Shown here: piece after piece, positions 36,136-44,754 of the stretch
Numbering within the stretch: the stretch's first letter is position 1
Layout: each line of letters starts with the position of its first letter
NCBI RefSeq assembly: GCF_014651835.1
Contig: NZ_BMXQ01000001.1
Span: forward strand, 2,627,111 to 2,691,110
Length of the DNA stretch: 64,000 bases
Source of the DNA: Pigmentiphaga litoralis
GTDB lineage: Bacteria > Pseudomonadota > Gammaproteobacteria > Burkholderiales > Burkholderiaceae_B
Direction of reading: 5' to 3'
Notes under the pieces: generated by a model
Databases searched by the model: none
Seen by the model: only the letters and a program-made list of their open reading frames with translations
What the model was told of the DNA's origin: nothing
Translations under genes and position numbers: made by a program

Positions 36136-37486
36136 TATTGGGCGCGCTCAAACTCGACATCTGCTCATGACTTGCCGTCAGCGCGGTCCACAGCACCGCG
36201 CCTGCGGTGGCCGTGGCGCTGCGCAGCACCGACTCGTCGACAAGATCGCGTGTGTCGGCCGGGGTGAGCAGCAGACGCAATGCACTGTCGGGTTCGTTGA
36301 ATCCTGCAATCAATCGCATGGCAGGAATGCCCACGGCAGCGAAGTTGGCGTGGTCGCTGTTCGACATCAGCGGCAAATGCTGCGCGATGGGTCGGCCTGC
36401 CGCCGTTGCCGCCGCGTCGACCAGCGGCGCCAGACCGGTAAAGCCGGAGATGAGCGCGGTCAGGTTGGGCGATCCGGCCAGCGAGTCCAGGTTGACGTTG
36501 AGCACGATGCGTTCGCGCTGCTCGGCGGGCAGCTTGGCCAGCCATTCGCGCGAGCCGTTCAGCGCCCACTCTTCAGCGCTGAAGATGCAGACGGTCAAGC
36601 CGCGCGGCAGGCTTGACACGTGCGGCGCGATCTGCCGGGCGAGCGCCAGTGCGGCAGCCACGCCGGTGCCATTGTCGATCGCGCTTTCGGCCAGCGGGTG
36701 GCCGTCGATGTGCGCCGACAGCACCACACGATCGGGGCCTGCGCCCGGCAGGTCGAGCACCAGCACATCCGTCTGTGCGCCGGTCAGGTCTTCGGCGTCG
36801 ATACGCAGGTGCACCCGCGCGCCCGGGCGCTTGAGCACCGCCGCCGATTCCGCCGACAGCCCCATCGCGGGAATGCCGGGCGCGCCGCCCCGGCCCGACG
36901 AGCCGGACACCGGCCCGACGTTCGACTCAGGATGCGCGACAAAGAACGCCGCGGCACCGGCGGCTTGCGCTGCGGCAAGCTTCACGCGGCGATGGACCGT
37001 GGACGTCGAGAAGGGATACTCGTGCTCGACCAGGACGGCCTTGCCGCGCACGGCATCGCCCGCGGCCTGGATCTGTTCCGGTGTGCCGCGGCCAAGGTCG
37101 AGCACGTCGAGGGTCAAGCCTTCAGGCGGGGTGGGCGCGGTGCCGAGCAAGGGCGTCGCAACCAGGGGCTTCGATGAAGCCAAGGACGCCTGCGCATGCA
37201 CGGCACGGACTTCGGCCACATGGCAGACCCAGCCGGCATAGGGCGTGGGATCTCGCCGGGTCACGGCGCCGGGCAGGAGGGCATCGAGCCGCGAGGCGCA
37301 CCAGGCCTGCGCGGCCGCTTCGCTGGGCGTGCCGGCCAGCCGGCCACCGGTGTCGCACAGCGCGTTGAAGTCGGCCCACAGGGCAGGATCATCCTGCACG
37401 GCACGCAGGTAGTCGGCCAGGGACAGCGGGGTATCGGCGTTGGAGCCGGACGTACCGAATGGTGGCATCGTGGAAGCAGCAGGCAT
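36125..37486 (-). CDS. M28-family metallopeptidase with PA-type insert
   Basis: The 453-aa protein has the zinc-peptidase pattern SAHIDG (His and Asp ligands), AIDNGTGVA, FSAEEWALNGS with the catalytic and metal Glu, NVNLDS, and a final SNSDHANF His. A protease-associated insert with AAFFVAHPE lies at about residues 130-210. No signal peptide is evident, so it may be cytoplasmic or exported by another route. It probably removes N-terminal residues from peptides or cleaves an amide-linked substrate, feeding the DadA-like oxidase encoded 11 bp into its 3' end. It follows the dienelactone hydrolase gene by 9 bp. Confidence 0.88.
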   Translation of the reverse strand: MPAASTMPPFGTSGSNADTPLSLADYLRAVQDDPALWADFNALCDTGGRLAGTPSEAAAQAWCASRLDALLPGAVTRRDPTPYAGWVCHVAEVRAVHAQASLASSKPLVATPLLGTAPTPPEGLTLDVLDLGRGTPEQIQAAGDAVRGKAVLVEHEYPFSTSTVHRRVKLAAAQAAGAAAFFVAHPESNVGPVSGSSGRGGAPGIPAMGLSAESAAVLKRPGARVHLRIDAEDLTGAQTDVLVLDLPGAGPDRVVLSAHIDGHPLAESAIDNGTGVAAALALARQIAPHVSSLPRGLTVCIFSAEEWALNGSREWLAKLPAEQRERIVLNVNLDSLAGSPNLTALISGFTGLAPLVDAAATAAGRPIAQHLPLMSNSDHANFAAVGIPAMRLIAGFNEPDSALRLLLTPADTRDLVDESVLRSATATAGAVLWTALTASHEQMSSLSAPNNEQ

Positions 37487-37495
37487 GGATGTCGA

Positions 37496-38185
37496 TCAGC
37501 CGATGTGGGCTTTCAGGAAGTCCAGGGTGCGCTGCTCCGCCAGTGCGGCCGATTCGGGGTGGTACAGCGATCGCTGATCGCAGTTGAAACCATGTCCCGT
37601 CGGGTAGATGAAGGTCTGCGACGACGCGGGCGCGATGTCACGCACACGCTCGATGTCCGCCAGGGCGATCAGGTGATCCTTTTCGCCCCAGTGCAGCATC
37701 ATCGGAATGCGCGGCCGATCTTCCATGACCGTGGTGATGGCGTTGCCGTAGTAAGACACGGCGCAGGTGATGTTGGCGCCGCGGTCACCGCCGGTGCTGC
37801 GTGACGCCGCAACCCAGGCCGCCGTGCCACCCCAGCAGTAGCCCACGATACCGACCTTGCCGGCATGACCCACGGCTTGCGCCGCGGCTTCGATATCGAG
37901 CACAGCCTGGTCCCAGTCCAGCGTGCGCATCAGCGCCTGGCCGGTCTTGACGTCGTCGTCGCTGTAGCCCAGGTCGAGATCCCGCTGCACGCGGTCGAAC
38001 ATGTTCGGCGCGATGGCCAGGTAGCCGTGCTGAGCGTACCGGTCCGTCACGCTGCGGATGTGGCTGTTCACGCCAAAGATTTCCGGCAGGATGATCAGCG
38101 CCGCGCGCGGTGCCCCCTCGGGCTCGGTCACATAGGCCTTCAGTTCGAAACCGTCGGCAGCCTTCAGGTTGAGGTGGCGGGTCAT
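37496..38185 (-). CDS. dienelactone hydrolase family protein
   Basis: The 229-aa alpha/beta hydrolase starts at the ATG at 38185. The nucleophile elbow is GYCWGG, with Cys as nucleophile, typical of dienelactone hydrolases; the Asp in HWGEKDHLI and the His in GHGFN complete the triad. These enzymes open lactones such as dienelactone in ring-cleavage pathways, and some act on other esters. A longer upstream frame runs through a tandem-repeat tract and was rejected. It lies in a minus-strand unit with a Bug protein upstream and an M28 peptidase downstream. Confidence 0.92.
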   Translation of the reverse strand: MTRHLNLKAADGFELKAYVTEPEGAPRAALIILPEIFGVNSHIRSVTDRYAQHGYLAIAPNMFDRVQRDLDLGYSDDDVKTGQALMRTLDWDQAVLDIEAAAQAVGHAGKVGIVGYCWGGTAAWVAASRSTGGDRGANITCAVSYYGNAITTVMEDRPRIPMMLHWGEKDHLIALADIERVRDIAPASSQTFIYPTGHGFNCDQRSLYHPESAALAEQRTLDFLKAHIG

Positions 38186-38202
38186 GTCGTCTTCTCCTGG
38201 TG

Positions 38203-38271
38203 TGTCTATGTCTATGTCTGTAGGTCTGTATGTCTGTATGTCGATGCGCCGACGTGCCGATGTGCCGGTGT
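38203..38271. repeat. short degenerate tandem repeats between Bug and dienelactone hydrolase genes
   Basis: TGTCTA occurs twice, then TGTCTGTA-type units, followed at 38248-38271 by three 8-bp units GCCGACGT, GCCGATGT and GCCGGTGT. The last unit touches the Bug stop codon. The tract is non-coding and looks slippage-prone. Length change would alter spacing between the two genes. Confidence 0.65.
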
Positions 38272-39242
38272 CAGTCAACCTTGATCTTTGCTTGCTGCAC
38301 CACCGTGCGCCACTGCGTCAGGTCGCCCTTCATGAGCGATGCAAATTCGGTGGTGGGCTTGAGCGATGGCGTGATGCCGAGCGCCGCAAAACGCTCGCGC
38401 ATCTCGGGCAGGGCCACCACGTTTTTCAGTGCGACATTGATGCGATCGACAACTGCTTTATCCAGCCCTGCCGGCCCGATGATGCCCCACCAGTTCAAGG
38501 CGTACACGCCCTTGATGCCAAGTTGATCGAAGGTCGGGATCTCCGGAAATTCCTTGCTGGGCGTGGGCGAGGCGATGGCCAGCGCACGCAGGCGGTCGCT
38601 TTTGACGAGCGGCATGCCCGAAGCCGTGCTGGTGAAAGTCGCATCGACCTGACCTGCCATGGTTTCATTGATGGCCAGGCCTGAGCCGCGGTACGGCACG
38701 CTGACGATGGACGTGGCGGTCTTCAGCTGAAGCAGCTCGGCCGCCAGATGGCCCAGCGATCCGGGGCCAGCATTGGCAATGTTGACGCCGCGTTCCTTGC
38801 CGCGAGCAAGGAATTCGTCGACGGTGCGACTGCCGGCGAAAGGCACGAAGAGCACCAGCGGCGCGGACCCGATCAGGCTGACCGGCGTGAAGTCCTTTTC
38901 GGTGTCGTAGCCGGGCGACGTGGTGCGTACGGCGGCGTTCAGCAGCAACGCGACGTCTCCCAGCATCAGCGTGTAGCCGTCGGCCGGGCTGCGGGCCAAC
39001 TGCGTCGCAGCGATGGCGGTGTTGGCGCCTGCCCGGTTGATCACGACGATGGACTGGCCCATTTCCTTCTGCAGGAATGGCGCCATGGCGCGGACGATGA
39101 TGTCAGAGGCGCCGCCGGGTGCGTAGGGCACCACGAGCTCGATCGGCCGGGCCGGATACGTTTCGGCGGAAACCAGGGCTGGCGCGATCAACGCGCAGGC
39201 AAGCAGGCTGGCAGACAGTTTGCGGAGAATCGAGCAGACCAT
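38271..39242 (-). CDS. Bug/TctC-like periplasmic binding protein
   Basis: The 323-aa protein starts at the ATG at 39242; a GTG 12 bp upstream is an alternative. A signal peptide ends at ALVSA, with cleavage before ETYPARP. The Bug signature PIELVVPYAPGGASD follows, with INRAGANTAIAA and a QMDATFTS-like segment (GQVDATFTS) later. Bug proteins bind carboxylates or amino acids, often without a dedicated TctAB permease nearby, as here. It heads the minus-strand unit of dienelactone hydrolase, M28 peptidase and DadA-like oxidase. The ligand is unknown. Confidence 0.93.
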   Translation of the reverse strand: MVCSILRKLSASLLACALIAPALVSAETYPARPIELVVPYAPGGASDIIVRAMAPFLQKEMGQSIVVINRAGANTAIAATQLARSPADGYTLMLGDVALLLNAAVRTTSPGYDTEKDFTPVSLIGSAPLVLFVPFAGSRTVDEFLARGKERGVNIANAGPGSLGHLAAELLQLKTATSIVSVPYRGSGLAINETMAGQVDATFTSTASGMPLVKSDRLRALAIASPTPSKEFPEIPTFDQLGIKGVYALNWWGIIGPAGLDKAVVDRINVALKNVVALPEMRERFAALGITPSLKPTTEFASLMKGDLTQWRTVVQQAKIKVD

Positions 39243-39374
39243 GGTCGTTGCCACAAAAGGAGTCGAGGAAGCCGCTACCTTAAGTTTGCTGTCCGGACAG
39301 GGTCAAACGAAAAGCCGACAACTCATATTCCACAATGGAATGCAAGAACCCGTCTGCTAGAGCACCATGCGGAT

Positions 39375-40295
39375 CTAGCGGTCCAGATAGGACTGCAGGC
39401 GCATCTGCGTGAGTTGGGCTTCGGCCAACATCCAGTCGAGCAGGCGGTCACGGGCCGAATTGCGCCCCGCCCCAGCAGGCACCACGCCGTAGTACGCATA
39501 CCTGGCTCGTACGCAGTCCTTGAGTGGACGCACCAGTTGTCCGTTCTGCAATTGGTCCAGCACCATGAACAGCGGGCAGATGGCAAGACCGCAGCCGGCG
39601 ATGACCGCCGGAATCAGCACGGAAAATCCTTCGAACAGCAGTTCGGGCCCGTCGTGCTGCCAGTCGGGCGCCGCCACGGCGCTCCATTCCCGCCAGTCGT
39701 ACCCGCGCTGCGCGCGTTGCAGCAGGGGCAAGCCATCCAGGTCACGCGGCGACTCGATACGGCGGCCGGCGAGCAGGCCCGGACTGGCCACCAATGCCAT
39801 CTCGCGCCCCAGCAGATAAGTTGCACGCGCATCGGGCCAGCGCCCTCCTCCCACCCGGATCTCCATGTCGAATCGCTCGGTCACCGGCGAAAAGTCCGGC
39901 AGCCGTGGGCGCAGGCTCAGTTTCGTGGTCGGCGCGTTCGCCAGAAAACGCGGCAGCCGGGCCACGAGCCAATGCGCGGCGAACGCAGGCGATGCCGATA
40001 ACTCCACCGATGATCCAGCGGCTTTTTCGCCAGCGACTTCCTGCGCGATGGCCTTGCCTTCGTCCAGCATCGCCAGCGCATCGGCCGCATGCGACAGGTA
40101 GGCGCTGCCCGCAGGCGTAAGCAGCAGTGCGCGGCGCGATCGCTGGAACAGGCGGAAACCCAGCTGATGTTCGAGCACCTGGACCTGCTTGCTGACGGCA
40201 CTTTGCGTGACGCACAGGGTCTCGGCGGCGCGGGTGAAGCTTTGCAGCCGGGCCACTTCCATGAAGGCGCGAAGGGTGGAAAACGAGGCAGTCAT
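39375..40295 (-). CDS. LysR-family transcriptional regulator, GcvA-like
   Basis: The 306-aa protein has the N-terminal helix-turn-helix FSTLRAFMEVARLQSFTRAA...TQSAVSKQVQVLE. The effector domain contains FDMEIRVGGGRWPDARA, typical of the GcvA/AmpR-like branch. It is divergent from the D-glutamate-cyclase-like operon, and a perfect palindrome in the 197-bp gap fits its binding site. It is also upstream of the Bug/dienelactone hydrolase/peptidase/oxidase group on the same strand and could regulate both. Confidence 0.93.
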   Translation of the reverse strand: MTASFSTLRAFMEVARLQSFTRAAETLCVTQSAVSKQVQVLEHQLGFRLFQRSRRALLLTPAGSAYLSHAADALAMLDEGKAIAQEVAGEKAAGSSVELSASPAFAAHWLVARLPRFLANAPTTKLSLRPRLPDFSPVTERFDMEIRVGGGRWPDARATYLLGREMALVASPGLLAGRRIESPRDLDGLPLLQRAQRGYDWREWSAVAAPDWQHDGPELLFEGFSVLIPAVIAGCGLAICPLFMVLDQLQNGQLVRPLKDCVRARYAYYGVVPAGAGRNSARDRLLDWMLAEAQLTQMRLQSYLDR

Positions 40296-40396
40296 GGCAG
40301 ACGAACGGGCGGATCGCCAAAGGTAACGAGGGGCTCATTCTACGGGCGGCGCACCCGCGCCAGTGACTTCCCGCATCAACCCGCCGCCGCCCGTCC

Positions 40397-40427
40397 ATAA
40401 CATTCTGTTATCCAGACTGCCGATAAT
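40397..40427 (+). promoter_or_regulatory. LysR-type operator and promoter of the DUF4392 operon
   Basis: ATAACATTCTGTTAT (40397-40411) is a perfect palindrome with the T-N11-A form expected for LysR-type regulators. A -10-like GATAAT lies at 40422-40427, so the -35 region falls in the operator, as usual for an activator-dependent promoter. It sits between divergent lysR and DUF4392 genes. Confidence 0.7.
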
Positions 40428-40492
40428 TTGATTTTTCAGCCGGCGCGCAGTCCACCAGAATGGTTGTATCTGTGCAGCTTTCCGGAGGACAC

Positions 40493-41530
40493 ATGCCCGA
40501 CATCATTGGCGACACCGTCGATCGACTGATCACAGTCGAGATGCGCAACCGCGCAATGAACCACGGCATCATCCGCCAGATCTACGACGAAGCGCGCCGT
40601 GAAGGCGGCGGCCGCCCGATCACCGCACGCGCAGCGCAGGCCCTGGCAGATCGCGTCAAACCCGGCGATACGGTGCTGATCGTGACGGGAGCCGGTTATG
40701 CGCCCGAGGCGCCCAATGGCGAAAGTGATGGGCCTCCGGGTGCGGCCGCCCTGGCCCGCGCGTTGTTCTGGGGATTGCGCGCAGTACCGGTCTTTGTGAC
40801 CGAGCCTTGCCATGCGCCGCCAGTCGTGGCGAGCAGCCAAGCCGCCGGCATCATGGTGCGCGACTATCCGCTGGCCAAGTCGCGCCGCATGGGCGCGGCC
40901 CTGATGACCTCGCCCACCGAACAGCATGCCGTGGCGGACTGGGCGGCCGACCTCTTTGAAACCTGCCGCCCCGCAGCCATCATCGCCATCGAAAGGCTGG
41001 GCCCGAACGTTGACGGCATCCTGCATTACTCGACCGGCGTGCGTCCCGAAGGCTGCGTCGACCTGTCGCCCTTGTTTGACGAAGCCCGCAAGCGCGATGT
41101 GCTGTCGATCGGCATAGGTGACAACGGCAACGAAATCGGCTTTGGCCGCATCCACGGCTTCATGCAGGACTTTCACCCATACGGCCGCCGATGCCAGTAT
41201 GAGGGCGGCAAAGGCGTGCCGACGATCGTTGCGACCGACATCTTTCTGCCGGCGTCGATTTCCAACTGGGGCGCCTACGGCATCTGCGCGATGCTGGCCT
41301 TTCTGTGCAAGCAGCAGGACCTGGTCCAGACACCTGAACTCGAACGCAAGATCGTGACCGCCTGCCTCGACGCTGGCGGTTGGGAGATGCGGTATTGCAC
41401 CTCCCGCTTCATTGTCGATGGCACCGAAGGCGAAAGCTCCATGGCCATCGTCCAACTGCTCCGGGACATGGTCCGCGTGAACATTGCACCCCCCGACCGC
41501 GGGCTGTCCCACGGCGATATCGACCGCTAA
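40493..41530 (+). CDS. DUF4392 / D-glutamate cyclase-like protein
   Basis: The protein is 345 aa from the ATG at 40493, which has GGAGG four bases upstream. It contains the conserved family core VLIVTGAGYAPE, AAIIAIERLGPN and LSIGIGDNGNEIGFG, with an Asp-Asn-Gly-Asn-Glu motif near residue 210. The human homologue DGLUCY turns D-glutamate into 5-oxo-D-proline; bacterial members are mostly uncharacterised. It is the first gene of a LysR-controlled operon with a Bug binding protein and a Cys-Cys isomerase/decarboxylase, suggesting metabolism of a glutamate-like or pyroglutamate-like acid. Confidence 0.88.
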   Translation: MPDIIGDTVDRLITVEMRNRAMNHGIIRQIYDEARREGGGRPITARAAQALADRVKPGDTVLIVTGAGYAPEAPNGESDGPPGAAALARALFWGLRAVPVFVTEPCHAPPVVASSQAAGIMVRDYPLAKSRRMGAALMTSPTEQHAVADWAADLFETCRPAAIIAIERLGPNVDGILHYSTGVRPEGCVDLSPLFDEARKRDVLSIGIGDNGNEIGFGRIHGFMQDFHPYGRRCQYEGGKGVPTIVATDIFLPASISNWGAYGICAMLAFLCKQQDLVQTPELERKIVTACLDAGGWEMRYCTSRFIVDGTEGESSMAIVQLLRDMVRVNIAPPDRGLSHGDIDR

Positions 41531-41545
41531 CTTATCGAGTCCATC

Positions 41546-42541
41546 ATGACGTCTTTCTTCAAACGCCTTGTTGCGGCCGCTGTATGCGGTATCGCATTCT
41601 CTGCCCTGCCCCTGACCGGCGCCCATGCCGCGGCGCCCGGCGAGCCATCGCTCGCAGGCAAGCCGGTGCGCATTGTCGTGCCCTATGCTGCAGGCGGCCT
41701 GGCCGACATTACCGCCCGGCTGCTGGCCGACCACCTCACGACCCGGCTAAGCACGACCGTGATGGTCGAGAACCGGCCCGGTGCGAACGGGTCCATCGGC
41801 ACCGCCCTGGTCGCCAAGGCCCCGCCCGACGGACACACCCTGGCGCTGGTCGTCAGCTCGCATGTCTTCGGGGAGTCCTTGATGCCCGACCTGCCCTTCG
41901 ATCCCATCAAGGATTTTGCGCCGGTGACCCTGGCGACGCGGACCGCGATCGTGCTGGTCGCGACGCCCGACCTGCCCGTGAAGAACGTGCCCGAGCTCAT
42001 CAGCTACGTAAAGGCGCGCCCCAATCAGTTGGCGTTCGCGTCGGCTGGCAACGGCAGCAATGTCCATATCTTCGGACAATCGTTCGCCGACCTGGCGGGC
42101 CTGCAGATGGCGCACGTGCCCTACAAAGGCAGCGCTGCCGCGCATGTCGACCTGATGGCCGGCCGCACGCAGATCGTGTTCGACACGCTGGGCGCGGTGC
42201 AGCCGCACATTGCCGCGGGGAAGATGAAGCTCTTGGCCGCAGGCGCAGACCGCTTGCCGCAATACCCCGATCTGCCCTCTGTGGCCGAAGCTGGGTTTCC
42301 GGGATTCCGTGCCGAGTCGTGGGGCGCCGTGATTGCACCAGCCAACACGCCGCCCGAGGTGGTGGCCCTGCTCAATCGCGAGATCGTTGCCGTTCTCAAC
42401 CTTCCGCCGGTGCGCAAGCGTCTCGAAGACGCGGGTGCGCAGATCGTGGGCAGTTCGCCCACCGAGCTGCAGGCCATGCTGGTGTCCGAAGAAAAGAAAT
42501 ATGGCGACCTGATCCGCACCATGGGCATCAAGCTCGACTGA
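41546..42541 (+). CDS. Bug/TctC-like periplasmic binding protein
   Basis: The 331-aa protein has a signal peptide ending near THAHA/AAPGE (TGAHA, cleavage about residue 28). The Bug motif VRIVVPYAAGGLADI follows, then ENRPGANGSIGT and VPYKGSAAAHVDLMAGRTQ. It would deliver a carboxylate or amino acid ligand to a transporter not encoded here. It is 15 bp after the DUF4392 gene and 34 bp before the isomerase-like gene, so it is probably co-transcribed with both. Confidence 0.94.
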   Translation: MTSFFKRLVAAAVCGIAFSALPLTGAHAAAPGEPSLAGKPVRIVVPYAAGGLADITARLLADHLTTRLSTTVMVENRPGANGSIGTALVAKAPPDGHTLALVVSSHVFGESLMPDLPFDPIKDFAPVTLATRTAIVLVATPDLPVKNVPELISYVKARPNQLAFASAGNGSNVHIFGQSFADLAGLQMAHVPYKGSAAAHVDLMAGRTQIVFDTLGAVQPHIAAGKMKLLAAGADRLPQYPDLPSVAEAGFPGFRAESWGAVIAPANTPPEVVALLNREIVAVLNLPPVRKRLEDAGAQIVGSSPTELQAMLVSEEKKYGDLIRTMGIKLD

Positions 42542-42575
42542 TCGCCCCGACAGATCGCACTCCAGGAGACCACCC

Positions 42576-43367
42576 ATGAAAGCGGTAGCCCTGTACAGCC
42601 ACTACGGCTGGAAGGCAAAGATAGGCCTGATCGTTCCATCGACCAACATCGTCAACGAACCCGAGTTCTGGCAGATGGCGCCCGATGGCGTCGCCATCTT
42701 TACCGCGCGCGCCATGCTGCTGGGCGCCGCAAGCGAAGAGTCGTATTACCGGATGGCTGCGGCGGTGGACAGCGCCGCCGAGCAACTGGCGACGGCCGAA
42801 GTCGACATCGTTGCCTACGGCTGCACGTCGGGATCGTTCGTGTGCCCGATGGAGGAGATCGTGGATGGCATGGCCAGGCGCACGGGCACGCCCGCCATCG
42901 CGGCGGCCGGTGCGGTCGTCGCCGCCTTGCGCGCCCTGGGTGCCAAGCGCGTTGCGCTGGGCACGCCCTACGTTGACTTCGTCAACCAACGCGAAATCGC
43001 CTTCCTGCGGGAATACGGCTTTGAAGTGACGGCCATGCAAGGCTTGCTGCTGGGCGAGACCCAGGAAGAGCGCCGCGCCATTGGCCGCGTGCCGCCCGAA
43101 GCCATCTATCGCCTGGCCCGCGCCATCGACCGCCCGGATGCCGACGTCATTTTCCTGTCGTGCACCAACCTGGCGTCGCTCGACATGATCGCCGAGATCG
43201 AGCAGGAGTTGGGCAAACCGGTTGTCACCAGCAACCAGGCCTGCTTCTGGGCGTGCCTGCGCCGGCTGGGCCTGAAGATGCCGGTGTCCGGTTATGGCAC
43301 CCTGCTGGAGACCTGCTTGGATCCGATCACCGATGCGGATTTTGCGGTGACCGTGTCGCCACGGTGA
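42576..43367 (+). CDS. maleate isomerase / arylmalonate decarboxylase-like protein
   Basis: The 263-aa protein of the Asp/Glu racemase superfamily starts KIGLIVPSTN at residue 15 and has two likely catalytic cysteines: C83 in YGCTSGSF, the dioxyanion-binding loop of this branch, and C196 in FLSCTNL. The pair fits maleate cis-trans isomerase; arylmalonate decarboxylases keep only the second Cys. It has AGGAG upstream of the ATG. In this operon it may isomerise or decarboxylate an unsaturated dicarboxylate or a glutamate-like acid taken up through the Bug protein. The substrate is unproven. Confidence 0.88.
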   Translation: MKAVALYSHYGWKAKIGLIVPSTNIVNEPEFWQMAPDGVAIFTARAMLLGAASEESYYRMAAAVDSAAEQLATAEVDIVAYGCTSGSFVCPMEEIVDGMARRTGTPAIAAAGAVVAALRALGAKRVALGTPYVDFVNQREIAFLREYGFEVTAMQGLLLGETQEERRAIGRVPPEAIYRLARAIDRPDADVIFLSCTNLASLDMIAEIEQELGKPVVTSNQACFWACLRRLGLKMPVSGYGTLLETCLDPITDADFAVTVSPR

Positions 43368-43484
43368 TGGAAGCAGACCCGACCACCGACCACCATTCGT
43401 TATTTGATGGCCAGCGGCCATCCCTTGCCGACCGGCGCGGATAACGGTAAGGTGCGGGCCGATCCTTCCTCGCGGAACCCGCCG

Positions 43485-44417
43485 GTGGTCAGACCCCTGA
43501 ATTTTCGCCAGCTCGAGGCCTTTCGCGCGGTAATGCTGACCGGCAGCATCACCGGCGCCGGCCATTCCCTGTCGATCTCGCAACCCGCCGTGTCGCGGCT
43601 GATCCGCGATCTTGAAGCGGAACTGAAGCTGTCGCTGTTCCAGCGGCAGGGCACGCACATCGTGCCGAGCGAAGAAGCGCGCGAGCTGTACCGTGAAGTG
43701 GAGCGGCACTTTTCAGGCGCCGAACGGATTCGCGACGCGGCGAGGTCACTGCGGCTGTCCAAGGCGGGCTACCTGCATATCGGCACCATGCCGAATCTGT
43801 CGATGGTGTGCATCCCGAAAGCCGTCGCGGCGATGCTGAGCCAGTATCCCGACCTGGTCATTTCCGTGCACCCCGACAGTTCCGTCAACCTGAACCAGAT
43901 GCTGCTGCATGGCCAGCTCGACGTGGCCTACGCTGTGCCGCCCGGCGATCCGCGCGGGCTGGCGCACGTGCCGTTTCCCCCGACTCAGGCAGTCTGCGTC
44001 ATGCCCGTGGGGCATCGGCTGGAGCGCAAACGAACCGTTGCGGTTGGCGATCTGCACGACGAGGATTTCATCGCCCTGGGGTCGAACAGCATGCAGCGCA
44101 TGCAGATCAACGCGGCCATGTTGAAGGCGGGCGTGCGACCCAACATCCGGCTCGAGACCGTGCATTCCTCATCCGTGGTGAGCTACGTGAGCCAGGGCGT
44201 GGGGGTGGCGGTGATCGATCCGATCGCGGTGATGGGCCCCGGCGCCGAACAGGTCGCGATCCGACCGTTCAGCCCGAAGATATCGATGCCGTTTGCAGCG
44301 GTGTACCGCGACATGCCGGCGCCATCGCGCTTCGCCGCGGCCTTCACCGACATCTTGCGTGCCGTGGTCGCCGAAGAACTGCACGTGATCGACAGCCTGA
44401 TCCGGCCGAAACGCTGA
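43485..44417 (+). CDS. LysR-family transcriptional regulator
   Basis: The protein is 310 aa from the GTG at 43485, chosen because it places the helix-turn-helix (FRQLEAFRAVMLTGSI...QPAVSRLIRDLE) near the N-terminus as in the family. An ATG at 43407 would add 26 residues without homology. The effector domain has LHIGTMPNLSMV. It is downstream of, and in the same direction as, the DUF4392-Bug-isomerase operon and may be a second local regulator. The start codon is uncertain; the rest is clear. Confidence 0.9.
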   Translation: MVRPLNFRQLEAFRAVMLTGSITGAGHSLSISQPAVSRLIRDLEAELKLSLFQRQGTHIVPSEEARELYREVERHFSGAERIRDAARSLRLSKAGYLHIGTMPNLSMVCIPKAVAAMLSQYPDLVISVHPDSSVNLNQMLLHGQLDVAYAVPPGDPRGLAHVPFPPTQAVCVMPVGHRLERKRTVAVGDLHDEDFIALGSNSMQRMQINAAMLKAGVRPNIRLETVHSSSVVSYVSQGVGVAVIDPIAVMGPGAEQVAIRPFSPKISMPFAAVYRDMPAPSRFAAAFTDILRAVVAEELHVIDSLIRPKR

Positions 44418-44475
44418 GGCGTACCCTGCGAGCGATCGCCGGAATCGGGCGGTCGAGTCCGGCTCAGTGCCGTCC

Positions 44476-44521
44476 TGTCCGGTCCGGTGCAGTCCGGTCA
44501 GGTTCAGTTCAGTTCAGTTCA
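44476..44521. repeat. GTCCGGT-like units and four GTTCA pentamers at the yacG 3' end
   Basis: GTCCGGT-like units precede a perfect tandem of four GTTCA pentamers at 44502-44521. The third and fourth copies overlap the yacG stop codon on the minus strand, so gain or loss of a pentamer could change the last residues of YacG. Confidence 0.75.
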
Positions 44522-44732
44522 GCAGCGACTTGGGCGGTGGACTGAACTTGTCGCCGCTGTCGCCCGTCAAGCCGTCGGTCTCGAGCGGTGCGCCCGGAAT
44601 CGCAAATTTTTCATCGGCCCAGGCGCCCAGGTCGATCTGCTTGCAGCGTTCGGAACAGAAGGGGCGGTACGGATTGTCGGTGCTCCACTCCGCCATCTTG
44701 GAGCAGGTGGGGCATTTCACTTGTTTAACCAT
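44514..44732 (-). CDS. yacG: DNA gyrase inhibitor YacG
   Basis: The 72-aa zinc protein has CPTC near residue 7 and CSERC near residue 27, the four cysteines of the YacG zinc finger, with the conserved NPYRPFCSERCKQIDLGAW. In E. coli YacG binds GyrB and inhibits gyrase. It follows zapD and coaE in the usual order. The C-terminal end lies in a pentanucleotide repeat, so its exact end may vary between strains. Confidence 0.95.
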   Translation of the reverse strand: MVKQVKCPTCSKMAEWSTDNPYRPFCSERCKQIDLGAWADEKFAIPGAPLETDGLTGDSGDKFSPPPKSLLN

Positions 44733-44754
44733 GATGCGCTGTCGTGTGCGGTCC

